Below the pieces are notes generated by a model. The model did no database searches, was not told the origin of the DNA, and saw only the letters and a list, made by a program, of their open reading frames with translations. A program made the translations under genes and the position numbers. This document shows positions 37,101-50,638 of a stretch of DNA of 64,000 nucleotides, piece by piece. Each line of letters opens with the position of its first letter. Position 1 is the stretch's first letter. This DNA comes from Apus apus. Its lineage: Eukaryota; Chordata; Aves; Apodiformes; Apodidae. The stretch lies in contig NC_067312.1 in NCBI RefSeq assembly GCF_020740795.1, positions 41,128,905 to 41,192,904 on the forward strand, in the 5' to 3' direction.

Positions 37101-37320
37101 TGATCAAATTTGTTTATGTGTGTGGTTTTACCTTTTTTTCTGTGGCAAGCAGGGAGGAAGGAAGTTACTACTTCTTATAAAAGTCAGAGAGAAATGCAAT
37201 CCAGGGGCAAAAGCAGACTCTTCAGTATAGCTTCAAAAGCGGGAAGCAGTTACTGGTGAAACAATACTATTTAATAATAAGGCTTCTCTAACTGACATAA
37301 AAGCAACATCATCTTCTGTA
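34170..37320. other. Intergenic DNA without a recognised gene
   Basis: AT-rich. It includes a G/T-rich stretch at 35595-35660 and a minus-strand open frame of 151 codons at 35048-35503, rich in Phe/Leu/Tyr, that looks compositional. No known repeat or exon. Confidence 0.55.
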
Positions 37321-37492
37321 CAGGCTGCCCAGAGAGGTTGTGGAGTCTCCTTCGCTGGAGACATTAAAAAACTGCCTGGACGTGTTCCTGTGTGATGTGC
37401 CCTAGGTGATCCTGCTCTGGCAGGGGGGTTGGACTAGATGATCTTTCGAGGTCCCTTCCAACCCCTAGGATTCTGTGATTCTGTGATTCTGT
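37321..37492 (+). mobile_element. CR1 LINE 3' end, well preserved
   Basis: Begins CAGGCTGCCCAGAGAGG, close to the CR1 ORF2 terminus, and runs through GGTTGGACTAGATGATC and AGGTCCCTTCCAACCC. It ends in three clean octamer-like units (GATTCTGTGATTCTGTGATTCTG). It is 5'-truncated at about 170 bp. It looks the least diverged of the CR1 copies in the window. Confidence 0.95.
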
Positions 37493-40400
37493 AGTAATTT
37501 TGGCACAGTCTTTAGTTTGTGCTTCTTCTTTCAAGGTTAGACATCTAAAATTAGCTGGTTGCAGAAGGACTTTAAGATTGGCCTGATTTTCACGGCTGGT
37601 GAGGGCAAACTGTATGGCTTCTGTACAAAATGGACTTCACGGTTTCAAAAGAAAAAAAGTGTTTAATTGATTTGGGAGATGTCTGTACTGATGTTGGCAG
37701 GTGCACGCAGAAGTCCTGCAGTTAGCTCAAAATGTGAGAGCAGGGGCCCACATGCAGCACTGCAGAGCAGAGCTCTGCCTGCCCAGCAGCAGGTCAGTGC
37801 AGGGGAAGCTCTTGTGCTTCTAGCCACCTCTCCACCACAACTGGTAGTATGTCCTTTAGACATATCTGTACTGGCTTTAAACTGGCTTGGCTAATCACTG
37901 GGATCACCATAAAGAGAAATGCACCTCATGCTAACTGCACAAAATATGTATTTAGCTGCTTTGGGGGTTTATACTGATTGCATTTATGCTCCAATGTGCT
38001 GCAGTGGTACACTAGAGTTCATTCAGTGCTAGCTGAAACATGGCACAAGCTGTGACTGCAGCAGCAGCTGCAGACATATGCCAAGTACCTGTCTGTTGCC
38101 TTCTGTTTCCGTTTCCTGTGCATCTACGTATGGTGGCATGACAGAGCAAGAGCAGGTGGTTGCCAAGTGCAAGAAAATATTTAGTTATAAATAAGCCAGC
38201 CAGGATCCATATCCTGTAATTAAGGTTTCACTGCCTGTCTTGACAGCTCTTCTCTGAGTTCTCTTTTAACACTTTCAAAATAACACCTGTTCTTCTTTTT
38301 ACATGTAGGTCTTGTATTAAATATTAATCTCCTCTTACTTCTCTCCCTCACATTTTGTAAGGCAGGACTGAGTGTAATGACCTGCAAAATGTGAAAACAG
38401 ACGGAACAGGTTATGAAGTACACAAAGAGAAGAATCATTGTTACGCTGAGAAATATTAGAAGTGGCACCAGAGGCAGAAAACTCAAAATAAATTATCTTG
38501 TCTCTTCCTCAAATGAATTTAAAAAGTTTGGAAAAGGCAAAAAAAAAAAAAAAAGTAATCATGATCACTGGAACAAATGGGTTTCTAAAAATAGATTTTA
38601 AATTATCAGAGAGAACGAACAAGAATAAACTTTAAATTACACTAAAAAGTATAAGAGACAATTCTGCTCAGGAGGAACGCTCTTCTCTTTAGTTTCCTAC
38701 TAGATCCAGGAAATGAGCACATAATAAAGTTTCCAGCACTCTGCAGATTCAAACTTATGATGAGAAATTTAAACAGGGACTTTCTTATCTGAGGGTGTAT
38801 TTGCCATGTTAAAGTATCTATAAAACCTACCACCTTGTCCTGGAGGGTTCATCAGTGATAAATGAAAAAGCAGTTTTAAGCTGCAGTCTGTTTTGTTGCA
38901 GAATACAGATGTTGTCTAGTGAATCATCCTGGTTAGTCACTAACCATACACTGTATTTTCAAGGCAGTTCGATTCTATACGAAGCTTGAGTTGCACATTC
39001 AGCTGCAAGTGAGGACTTTGGCGGCTGCTGTTTCTCAGCAATAGACTAGAGAAGCAAGTGTTGAGACTGAAGCAATGTGTTTTGTCTTCTGTTTTGTAAT
39101 ATATTTTCTGACTTTCGGCAAGTTAGTTTTTCTTAAGTAACAGTAAATTAATGTAAGATTGTATTATTTACTTATGTCTCAGAGGAATTACAAAGACTAT
39201 CTTGCCTTTCAAAGGATTCACATACTTTATTGATGTGATACTTTGAAGTGTCTAAAGGGGGAAAAAATGTGCTCAGTGCAATGACATTTTATAATAGCAC
39301 AGTGCAGAAACAGAGAAGGAAGGTTTCTACATTGTCTGGGATGTGTTGAACCCTGATTAATGTTTATATTATCATGCCACAAAAGGTACCTTTTAAGGTA
39401 ATGAGGAAAGATAGTGAACTAGAATAGCACATCTGCTCAAGCCTAAAATTCTAAATAATCTGTAAGTTTAATTTCAGAAACAAAACAGATTTTATTAAAT
39501 ACGTTTATTATTTCATTTTATTAACATGCTAATATACTATGAAGTAGTCTTTATATGACCATACATGTCAACATCTGTTACTGCCTTCACAACTAATTTT
39601 TTTTTTTTGGTATCTTTTTCATTTCTCCAAATTCATTCCTCTTTTCTAATAGATTGTGTGTTGCTGTAATGTACATCCTGGAAGAGGGGCTGAGTCCTTC
39701 CAGGTCCTGAATTGTGCAGGATGCTGTGGCTAAAGGGCCTGTTGAGGAAAGTGAGGGGAAGTGTTGATATATTAGAAATCAGGTACAATCCTGAGAGATT
39801 TACATTAATATTTTCATCCACCAAAATCTTTAGCTTATATGTCTAGGATTATGGTCTACCTTTTTATCTATAAGAATGAAAATTTTGTATCATGAATAGG
39901 TTTCCATCACTCTGTTCCCCAGAGAAGGAGATTCAGATACAGGAACTAATATTTGACTACCTGCCCCTTTCCCTGGGGTTTTTTTAGAAGTTTCAGTTCT
40001 GCTTGTTTCTTTTCATATTATACCAGAACTGGATGACAGGAAGTAATCAGTTCCTCCCTCTCAGCTTTTCAAAATTTTTGATGTGTCAAGTCCAATTATT
40101 TAGGACAAGGAAAATTAAAAATAGTTTTAAAGCAATATGCATTAATCGTCTTAGTTTTGATGTTTCTGTAATTTCATTCTTCTCTCCCCAGACTCAGAAA
40201 ACTAAAAGTATTTGGCTGCTGTTCTCTTACTGCCAAATGTGTAAGCTCCACGGCTAGTGGCTATCCAGATCTGCAGACACTGATCACTGGCAGAATCTTG
40301 AGCATTACCTATGTGAGTATTTAACACTGGGCTGGCAATTAAACAACTGACAGATGCTCTCTATTAGCCCATTTTCTTTTACCAGAAAGGGAAACGAATG

Positions 40401-40812
40401 AGAATAAAGGAGAAAGACTTAAGGGTTGGAAAATAAACTGCACAGCTTTAATGAAAACAATAATGATGAAAAAGAAAATTATGAAATATATACAAATATT
40501 TAGAAAACCACTATTGGGCTTTCTGCCAGTAATACTTATGTCTCCACCCAGGCTGCATAAAATCTTACAAAAAGAAATTATAATCGTATTCCACTTTCAC
40601 ATGCTAAAAACTATCCTTTGTTGAAGTCTTTTCTGCAGACTGAATTTCTTATCTAGAAAAGACTTAAGCTGCTATGTCTCACTGAATATCATTGGGAGTC
40701 ATTACATACAGTTTAAAAAAAAACAACAAACAACACAGGGTAGAAAGTGCAAATGTATCCTCAGTGAAAGGGTGTGAATGCTTTCTGTGATAACAAACAA
40801 AACACAGATACT

Positions 40813-40850
40813 AATAAAAATAAATAAATAAATAAAAATAAAATAAAATA
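40813..40850 (+). repeat. (AAAT)n / (AAAAT)n simple repeat
   Basis: Tandem AAAT units turning into AAAAT units. Confidence 0.85.
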
Positions 40851-42873
40851 TATTTTGAATAACTTTTGCTATTAAAAAAACAACCTCTTGCTATGAGGTC
40901 TCTTATTGCAAATAACTATCAGTTCCTTTATTTATTTTGGTAGTTTAAACCAACGCATTTGCATTTAGCATAATTGGGGAAGTAGTGATAGCTCTTGGTT
41001 TAGCAACAGAGGATGTTGGATTCAAGGTCTTTGGTCAATGACAATGATGTGGTTGCGGAAGGTCTCTCTAAGTCATGACAATGACCATGCTATAGCAGGT
41101 AAACCTTTTGAGGGGAGGATTCAGCCATATTATGTATACATGTTAATGGAATCAATATGTTTTGTAAATGTCAGTCCTAACTGTTGTGACTTCTATGCAT
41201 TTTACTTTGTATCATAATTTGTTTTTGAAAGAAACCCAATTTTTTCAAGGAGCAATGAATGTATATTTCTAAGAGGTTGCAGAACCAAGAGTGTCTGTAT
41301 AATGATAACTGTATACTGTTTATCTACAGAAAAGTTGTGCAAGCTTGAATGGCCATTCAGTTTTACTGTTTTCACTTGCCATTCAGTGTTCTGGCAGGGA
41401 CATTTTAGGCAGTTATTTTGAGACATATGCCTAAAGAAAATGTTTGTATTTCCTTTCTCCTTTATGTGCTGCATTTTATGTGACAGATGCTGTTGTCCCC
41501 TTTATTGTGACACAGTGTCCTGACAGAGAAAAGCCTGCTGGGCTTCAGTGCCTATTTATGAATGATCGGGTACAAATTCAAATGCTGAAAGAAAAATGTC
41601 CCTATGTGACTCTTGTAAATTAGAATATTTCAGCCATTTGAAAAATCACATGGTTCTTGCTGGTATTCCAAAAGCAGAGACTTTGGTTTCTTTACTGGAG
41701 ATGTCACTGTAGTGGTACGTGAGTCCTGGTTCTAGGGGCTGGAAGCATGGAAGTTTTAAATGATGTCTTATTTGGCATAGATGTCCAACTTTAAAAGCAA
41801 TTTTCCTTCAGACTCTATCTTAGTAGGCTTAGTAGGCTAAGCTGGTGATCCCCTGTGAAAATATTTATTTTGCTATGAACAATCAAAATGTTACATTATT
41901 ACTCTGTAAATATCTTTTAATGTTGAAATCATGATACTTTGTGCAAGACCAAATTACCAAGTAATTGATCATTTTCTATATAATACCGACAAGCAGTTCA
42001 CTGCTTGTAACTGAATATTTTGTCCCACTTTTTAAATGTATATAAATGAAAAAAAAAAAAAGGTTACAGTATTTATTTAAATACAGAAATACTCTGACAG
42101 CATCTACTTCAGTTAAGCTTTCTTTTAATACTACAAAATCGTGAGTTCACTGAAGCTGTAACTTCTTGTAATTCCATCAAACTTTCTGCGTGTTTCTGTG
42201 TAATTGAAACCACAGAAAATGATGAGGTAGCAGAGATTGCTTCTGTCCATCTGTTTTGGGTATTTTGATGATGCCTGATGATAATAATCAAAGTGCTCTT
42301 TCATCATGCTCATTAGCCATGTTGCTGAATGGCTTAGCAGAGCCTGCTTGTTATTCATGAAAATTGAAATCAAAGCTAGAATACAGGGCTGCTTTCTTAA
42401 CAGCCCTCTAGCATACTCACACTTATTAAATTTTTGGTCAAACAAATACTGCTCAAGTTTATAGCCTTCAAATTGGAACATGGCAGTACATGCCAGCAGA
42501 AAGAAAATGTTTAGAATAATAGGATTTCATGGTGTTATTCGATATGTTGGTTTGGAATAAAATTTATTCTAGCACACACACACACATATATGTATATAAA
42601 TAAGAAAAAAATCAGCCATTTTACCTCTTACTTGGTCAGTTAATTCTATAAAATCCCATGCTGTTGTGACATACTTTATTATCCATTTTCAGTGAGATAA
42701 TACATGAATGAACACACACCAGTGGTTTTTTGTCTTTTTATAAAAGATTGACATTTATGAGCTGCTTAGGCATGAGAATTGCAAGCAAATCTAGTGAATC
42801 TCACATTTAGAATTCAAATGAAGCAACTTGCTTATAGAACATTAGCTGTAACTCTTGGTTGAATATAATTCAT

Positions 42874-43115
42874 TTATATGCTGGGAATCATTGTCTTTTC
42901 GTTGTCAAAAGTGAGTGCATTTATATAAAAGCCTGAGGACAAGGTGGAGGAGGTGCCAGTATGAGCAACTTTCTTTTCTGCTGATATTATCTTGGCCTGG
43001 TGAAAATCCTTCTCATTAGCAATTCTTGTACAAATTTCTTTTAAACTGAATAAAAGTTGACTGATACAGGAATTCAGGCGTATGTTGCCAGCTTCATCAT
43101 CTTGCTGTGAGCTCT
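42874..43115 (-). other. Unrecognised exon-like open frame on the minus strand
   Basis: On the minus strand a strong acceptor-like context (pyrimidine tract CTTGCCTTCTTTTCCCTATT followed by GCTAG) precedes about 80 open codons that end at TAA (42874-42876). The translation is balanced in composition, with an acidic start (QQDDEAG), a Leu/Ile/Lys middle and a Ser/Thr-rich end. I do not recognise it. It could be a terminal or fossil exon of an antisense gene, or chance. Confidence 0.15.
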
Positions 43116-44315
43116 CTAGCAATAGGGAAAAGAAGGCAAGGTATTTACCTGAGGTTTAATATGCTGAAAGTAACTGGTGTTCTTTTTAATTTTCTATTTT
43201 TTTTTTCACCATAAAAATATTTTGTAGGGTTTTTTTTTACTTTTTTAGAATCTTCTTTTCTAATTATGGGTATTCAACTGTGGCTTATGTGGCATAACTT
43301 TCAGTTTAAGAATGTACAGTGGACTTCAGTAAAGGACAGATGTATGTTAATTACACACTGTGACTGGTACCCTTCTGTAAGCAAGAATTATTCCAGAAAT
43401 CCTTGGTTAAGGCAAATGTTATATCATCATGACACAAATATGAAGGTTGGAACAGAATTTGCTGTGCAGAGATCCACAGATATTTAAATAGTTCATTCTT
43501 CTCATTACCTTTCTCTGGAATAAACCATTGGCATAACAAAACTCTGTACGTGCATAGGATGCTACCTTAGGACTGAGAGTTCTTGTTCCTCAAATGCTTA
43601 GGAATGAAAAATTGTCAATGAGACAGATTTTGTCTGTGGTCATCTTCTTTCTAACCTGCCCTGTCTATGCAATCCCAGCTGCACACCCTCACATCATCCT
43701 TGAATGTAATGTGGAGCTCTCCATTGTGTTATCTTATGGGCAACCAGTAACTTCTTCCTTGATTGTGACCTAGATTCTTCTTAATTTGAAAATCCAACAT
43801 GCACACCCTTGATAAAAATCGTCTTGTTTCTAGTAAACCTTTAAAGCTGAAGAAGAAACATTTTAAGTGTTTTATGTTTTGAAGTTTATTGCAATTGCTG
43901 TCTTTTCGGTTATTACTGTATTAATTTATTTCTTACTTAAAGATAAAAACACCTGACATATATTTTCTTGGTAAAATCTTTATATATATGAAATACTTAT
44001 TAGTTTATAATGTATGGAATATAATAAAAATACATTATTATTCATCTGTATGTTTTATGCATCTTCATATGACAGATGAACTATTATATGTAGAAATTTA
44101 ACACAAACATGAGTTTTGAACATTTATCTAGATATATAATCCCTCTTAGAAAAACTGATTTACTATAATGTCTATGTGTTAGAAACTAGAGAATAAGAAA
44201 AATGTCAATAATAATTGATATATATACATTTACATATCTCTACATAGAAAAGTTTTCTACTTCTGTTCTGATGGCTGTAGGCAGTGGTTCCAATATTCTT
44301 TTTCAGATTGCTCTG

Positions 44316-44333
44316 ATATATATATATATATAC
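44316..44333 (+). repeat. (TA)n microsatellite
   Basis: About nine TA dinucleotides in a row. Confidence 0.85.
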
Positions 44334-45380
44334 TAACAGGAAAACAGAGGTTTTCTCTATTTGAAGTACTTTCTTCCTGGAAATGTTAAAAGCATTTTGT
44401 TCTTTTTAAATTTCATGTTGTATTATTTTCATATTACAACTAATATGTATTTAATTGTTTGGTGGTTTTTTTTAATAGTGATACTTTAAATAAAACATAC
44501 TTTTCAGAGAAATATTAAATGGTGTTGAAAAAGCAAGCATCTTGTAACTGTATTCTTAAAAAAAATGACAAATATATATTGTCTAGCAAACATGAAACTG
44601 GAACACAGTATCCTGTATATGATCCACATAACGTATGTGATCATAATCCTTTAAAAATTGTCTTTCAGATCAATGGTCTATGCACATATTGATTTTGTGT
44701 TACCTAAATGTAGGTGACATTCCAAATAGTCAGGTACACGAGCATAATCTGTATTCTCATTCAAGCACAACAGTCACAGATTTTATTCAGGATTTATTAT
44801 TTGTATGTACCTGTGATGACTGGAACACTATTATTTCAAATATCAATTATTATTAACCTTTGGTTTTATGGAAAGCGTATAAATGTGATTTCTTATTCAG
44901 ACCTGCAATTTCTCTCAGCTCATAGAAGCTGACTATGTTTATGTATGTGTATATGCATGTGTATATATGTGGATGTGTGTGTACATGAATGCCACACATA
45001 AGAAGTTTGTCATGGAAATGAATGAAAATAAGGGTTTCCAATGCAGGTGGGTTTCAGGGAATTTTTGTAGTGTGTTTGGTACACACTGTTGATTAGCTGC
45101 TTCAGTTTGTTTTTGGGATGATGGTTGCCTCTAAAATTGGAACTAGTGAGAATTCTGGTCGAAAGAGGTAAATCTTGTTGGATCACTTAATGGACCAGAA
45201 ATGTGTTTGAAGTTTTTTGTTAGAATTGGGTCTCAATCCTACAACTGATGTGAGACTGTTTTCAGATTTTATATATGAAAAACCCAAACCAACAAACAAA
45301 AACAAAGCCAAAACCAACCAAACACAAATGCTAGGAGGCTATTTTAAAGATTTTTCATTTTAAAAAATGCTCATTGTTAA

Positions 45381-45538
45381 GTAGAGCAGAGCAGGATAGG
45401 ATAGGAATGAAGAGAGGAGAGGAAAGGAGAGGAGAGGAGAGGAGAGGAGAATGGAATAGAATGGAATAGAATGGAATGGAATGGAATAGAATAGAATAGA
45501 ATAGAATAGAATAGAATAGAATAGAATAGAATAGAATA
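45381..45538 (+). repeat. Compound pentanucleotide microsatellite
   Basis: Three zones. About 45411-45450 has GGAGA units; 45451-45485 has alternating ATGGA and ATAGA; 45486-45535 has ten perfect ATAGA units. The period is a constant 5 bp throughout. The translated Ser/Ile/Leu/Phe/Tyr pattern on the minus strand is spurious. Confidence 0.95.
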
Positions 45539-48500
45539 TGTAAGTATCAAGAAACCTATAGTGATCACCTATTACAACTGCCAGCTGTTGGTGTCATACT
45601 TGCTGTTTGACCAGAAGCATTTGTAATTAGAACAAATACCATCTTCAGCATGTGTTTATGTCTTTGTGTGTATGTATATATATGAAGATTCAGGTAACTG
45701 CAGAACCAAGGAGAGGTCCATGGTCTAGATGGCTTGCATGGGTCATCTATAACATGCTAGTGTTAACAAGACTTAATTTATAAGTTCTCTTCAGATTAGC
45801 TTAACTTTAATTTTTGGCTCAGCCTCTTCAGAGAAAGCATGCAAGCAAAATTCTGTGACATGCATCAGAACGGTACTAGAGTTGCAACACAGCTCTGGTT
45901 AAACATGATTTAAAGCTTGATTATAATTCTTGTTTTTGAGAGCTGGAGTCTGACAGACATAATTTGAATTGGTCTCACAATGCTGAAGGAACCAGTAAGG
46001 ACAGCTGGTATTTCCTTCTTTTTTTCCTGAGGCACTTAGAGAGAGAACTGTATCCTGAAATGCTGGATGTAATGTTCTTCCACTTCAGGTACCCTTTAGC
46101 CACTTCAACCCGCCTCTCTGTGATATCCATGTCATATTGCTGGTGCTTTTCTTTTTCCCTTCTGTAGAATCACCGATAATAGGTATTGAATGAGCCTCTG
46201 CCTCAGGCAGGGTGTCATATCTAGATTATTCTTTATGGAGGTGTCTTTTAACCCCTCCTTGAAACTCCTCTGTGGTGGAGTCTAAGGCTGCTTAGGGCTC
46301 GAAATGCTTGCACACTGGGCAAGTACAAGAGGGGAAATACCTCCTGTGCGTGACCTATTCTTACACCCTTTTCTGCTCTTCTGCTGTTGATCAGTCAGAG
46401 GTGACATACTGGGATAGACCTTCCAGCTTTTTTGTGTTATATACAGATACCAGTACGCAGTATATATTAGGTACCTGTACGCTGTTTTTTGATGACTGAC
46501 GGCCACATGATGATTCACACACCTCCAAATCCTTTCCTGAAAAATTGCTATCTAGCCAGTTTTTTCTCAGCCAACTGGTGCACTTAATCATACCTGCCTA
46601 AGTGTCATATCTAATAATGAAGATTTTGTCCTCACTAATTGGTATTCTGCTTTTTCTCTAATTTGCCTGAGTGTTTTCAAGCTCTCACCCTGCTATTTCA
46701 CTTGCTCGTATCTCTTTTCAGTTAGGTTTCAACTACAAGGTTAGTACGAATATTCCTAAATCCAGCAGGGTTACTAGTGGAAATCTGATTAGTTATGTAC
46801 CTATGACAGATGTCAAGGTTAACTTTGAACCCTAGGAAATACTATTCAGATATGGCTTTTCAAGAGAATTTCTCACAAGCATAACGATTTCATGTTACCT
46901 ATTACTTTCTCACAGGCTGGTCCACAGCTAGTTCCTTCAGGCATTATAAGGCAAATGTCATTCCCCACATGGCTTTTGATTATGTTTCTTACAACTGTGT
47001 TCCAATTTATAAAGTCTAGGAAAATAATTGTTTGTATAAAAATACTTGTACTATCAAGGCTGTTCCTTTTTATAAAATTATTTTTTTTTTCCCCACAATT
47101 GAAAACATGTATCTCACACTGGATTTTAGATTTCTATTTTTCAGTAGTAAAAATCTACTCTGTCTATAGATTTGAAGAGAAAAGGGAGTGCTATACACCT
47201 ATTAGTCCACCTGTTTACAATTGTGGATCTTAGTACTCTAAAGGTAACAAACTGAACACATTTTTATGAAATAATTATTTACATTTTAAAAGATCATCTT
47301 CTTCTTAATCTGTAGTTGTGCATCACAGATTTCAGAGCTTCATATTGAGAGAATAGTTACTGGCACATATAATGAATACACTCTCTTTTCATCATGATTC
47401 CATCTGTTAAAAGTCTAAGCACCTGCTAATTAAAACACAGAGAGAAAAACAGGTAAAAGCACATAAGGGCTTTTCAGTAAATTTTCAGTGTCTTATTCTG
47501 AATCACCATGTATTAAGATTCCAGACTGTGTTTCATAGGTAGCTATAGTAACATATTTTTGTTATCTTTTATATTTCCTTAATAGAATTCAGTGCTATAA
47601 AAATAACAATTCGATTTCTGTTTTGTTGTGTTTTTTGGTTTTTTTTCAGTTACATGTAACCTAATGTGAACTTTTCAGCTGATCCTGAACTTATTTTTTT
47701 GTGTGTGTGGTTTTTTTGGTTTTATTTTTCTGTGCTGAAAATGAATAAAAGTGATTTTTTTATTGACTACTTGGGTTGTTTGTGGGCTTTTTTCCATTTA
47801 TACTAAGTTTGCGATGTATAATAAATAATCAAGATAATTTTAAGGGATGTTAATACCTGTGACTGCCTTCTACTGTGCTGGCTCCAAGGAAGGCTCTCTC
47901 TGTGACAGAATCTTATAAATGTTTCTGTTTATGCTGTATCACTTATGAATTAGTCAGATTGCATGAACACTTTAACTCTAAAATAATTACATCAATTTGT
48001 TTTGCAAGGATAGGTTGGTCTAGTTTAAAATTTAAAATGAAGCAAAGAAAATTTTACTACTTATTTTAAATATAGGTCAAAAGTGATTTCTCTGTATTTT
48101 GTCATGCAATAATTTTAACCATTCAAAACATTTAAAAAAGGAAAGGAAAGGCTTTGTCGCATAGTAGGCATTCATGTTCAAATAGGAATTAAGTTTACAC
48201 CACCACCACTCCCCCTGCAATGAGAATGATGACAACCTCTCAAGATGCAGTTTACTCCTGAGACAGACTGGTAAATTCTTCATTGTCAGTTATGTTTCCT
48301 GAGTTCTTAGGTGTTGTGTTTTGAATTACAGTAATTGATCTTTCTTTTTAAATTACCATATAAACCCCAAAGCTTTTTTTAAAAAACAAAATAATGTTAC
48401 ACTTCTGTCTATGTTTTTATTTAAAGACAGTGGAATAAATGCAATCTTAAAATTTACCAGATACAGCTGGTCCATTTTGCATTTAATTAGTTTGAAATAA

Positions 48501-50633
48501 AATCTACAATACCTGAATGAATGAATGGTCACATACTGAATTTTCACATATGCTTCTTCATATTGATTAATTTTGATCTGTGCTTTCTTCTTTAATGCCT
48601 TGCTGCTTAAGCTATCTGGACTGACCCTGCTGAACTAGTGCAAGACCTGTGGATCATCTTGCATTTATATAGATCGGTTCAAATTCAGTTACATAATCCA
48701 CGTAATTGACGAAGAGCAGTTGTTAGAAATACTTACCACTGCTTGCCATTATAGGAAATGGGAAGGTAAAGAAAGAGAGACTTATTTTTCTTTATCCTAG
48801 TAATTTATATACTTATATATTTTTAGGTTGCTTTCCAGAAGTGTGCCACTTGACAATTCTTCTACAGAATTAATTGGTACCCTAGTGTCCTGACTAGTAA
48901 ATTAATGAGTGTGCCTGTGAGTGTAACTGGGTACTGAAACCCACCCATGTGTCATGGCACATACCTGTGCAGTCTGAGTGCATGCACACCATGTTTTTGC
49001 AACAGTCTCTGAACCATTCTAGCTGCTTGGAAATTATTCAGAGAGTGTTAGTTAGAGCAGGACAAATTTGTGTTAAAACAGGTCAAAGGACTTAACAGCA
49101 GAGGCAGCTGAATCATAGTGGCTAGGAAGTAACAGTAATATGCTAAGGAAAAGAAAATCTAGCTATTTAAGTTGGACATGTGGACAAAGTGCCTGTTCCT
49201 AACCTTGAAAATTATAGATTAAAATTCACTTTTAGTTAAAATTTTTTACAAATCCTGCTATCATTTCCTGAGGTTTTTCCCTTCCCAGCTTATACATAAT
49301 TTCCCTGTCTTTCCTTCAGTTTCTCTAATGCATGGAAAATGAAACCTGAATTTAATTAACATTACTAAGATTCTGCATATAATATTAATTTATGGTTTTC
49401 CAAAAGTAAAGCTGACTCAGCCCTTATGATGACATGATGTGTAGGTCTCTGGCCTGTAAAACTCATGAAGGTATTCCTAAAGATATTTGGAAGTATTTAG
49501 GGTTACTGTTTTTTTGTTTGTGGGTCTCAGGGTGCGGCTGTTGGCTGGCTTTTGCTAGGACAGTCTGAAATGTGTGAAGCTCAGTTTCTGCAGAGAAGTC
49601 ACTTTGGATTAAATAAAAAAACTCTGTAGCAACAAAAAAAGGTAAGTGTCTGGATTTCCAGGAAAATCCTTCAGTCTTTAGCTACAGCTGCAGCATTTCC
49701 TGTCAAATCCTGATTTTATAACACACATGCAAATATGAAAGCATTAATCTTCTCATTAAATACAGTATATATTTGTAAAGCATTTCACAGCTAACTTTCA
49801 AAATGCAACCAGTTTGTTTTACCCTTGCAGGAATTTGTTTGCACCACAGTGTGCTATAAAAATGTTAAAGTGATTCATAATGTCTGTTGTTAGACTATTT
49901 AATTTCATAGGTTGTACATAACTTTTTCAAAATTACAGATTAATTTACAACACTATGATATAGCTATTTTAGGTGGTATATTCAATACTACATAGTACAG
50001 AAACTCATGAAGAGTTGATTTGCTTACAAAAGATTGTATTTTATTTAGATAGAATGTTTTTTTAAAAGTTTATCGTGAAAGTAAGAGTGATTATCCACAG
50101 GATTGTCTTCAGTTTTAGCTTGAAACTTATCTGCTCATGATGACTATTTGAAACTACAGCTGTCCTAATTTCTGCTGAAGACTAAGTCACATGATATGCT
50201 TTTCCTCCTGCATGAGATGGATGAACATAATGGCCCATTTGTGCTGAAAAAAACCACCAGTAATCAACAGAGCACATTATGGTAACTGCCAGGTAGCAGC
50301 TATAAAGTGGTATGAAATACAATATGAACATATCCAACAGCTTTTAGCTTTGTAGTGTAGTTGGCTAAAGCACTTAGACCTCATCACAGCTAAAGCCTAA
50401 CTTAACTCAGCCAAGTAAGTGGCAGTTGTTATCTTTAGGTTTCAGAATACAGGTGTGTTAGGAGAAGGATCAGCCTGCCACTTAAAGTATCTATTTTACA
50501 TACACAGAATTAAATTTCCATAGAAGTTCTTGAGGATTTAGTTGAAGTTTACTTATATGTGACCTTCAGGATACCCACTTCGTAAATTATTTGCGAGCAA
50601 AGGTTGATAAAATACAATAAGCAGAATACGTTT
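45539..50633. other. Intergenic DNA without a recognised gene
   Basis: AT-rich, with several T/G runs (47620-47735). A moderately GC-rich section at 46080-46520 has short open frames on both strands that I do not recognise. No known repeat family seen. Confidence 0.55.
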
Positions 50634-50638
50634 CACCT

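Larger units (their letters stand above)
37493..45380. other. Intergenic DNA without a recognised gene
   Basis: AT-rich, nearly free of recognisable transposons. Simple repeats: A-rich run 38540-38555, (AAAT/AAAAT)n 40813-40850, CA/TA run 42572-42600, (TA)n 44316-44333, TG/TA-rich 44936-44990, A/C-rich 45278-45330. One exon-like minus-strand frame at 42874-43115 is listed separately. Confidence 0.55.

Noticed and set aside
45377..45568. 63-codon minus-strand frame with repeating Ser-Ile-Leu-Phe-Tyr
   Set aside because: Direct translation of the pentanucleotide microsatellite.
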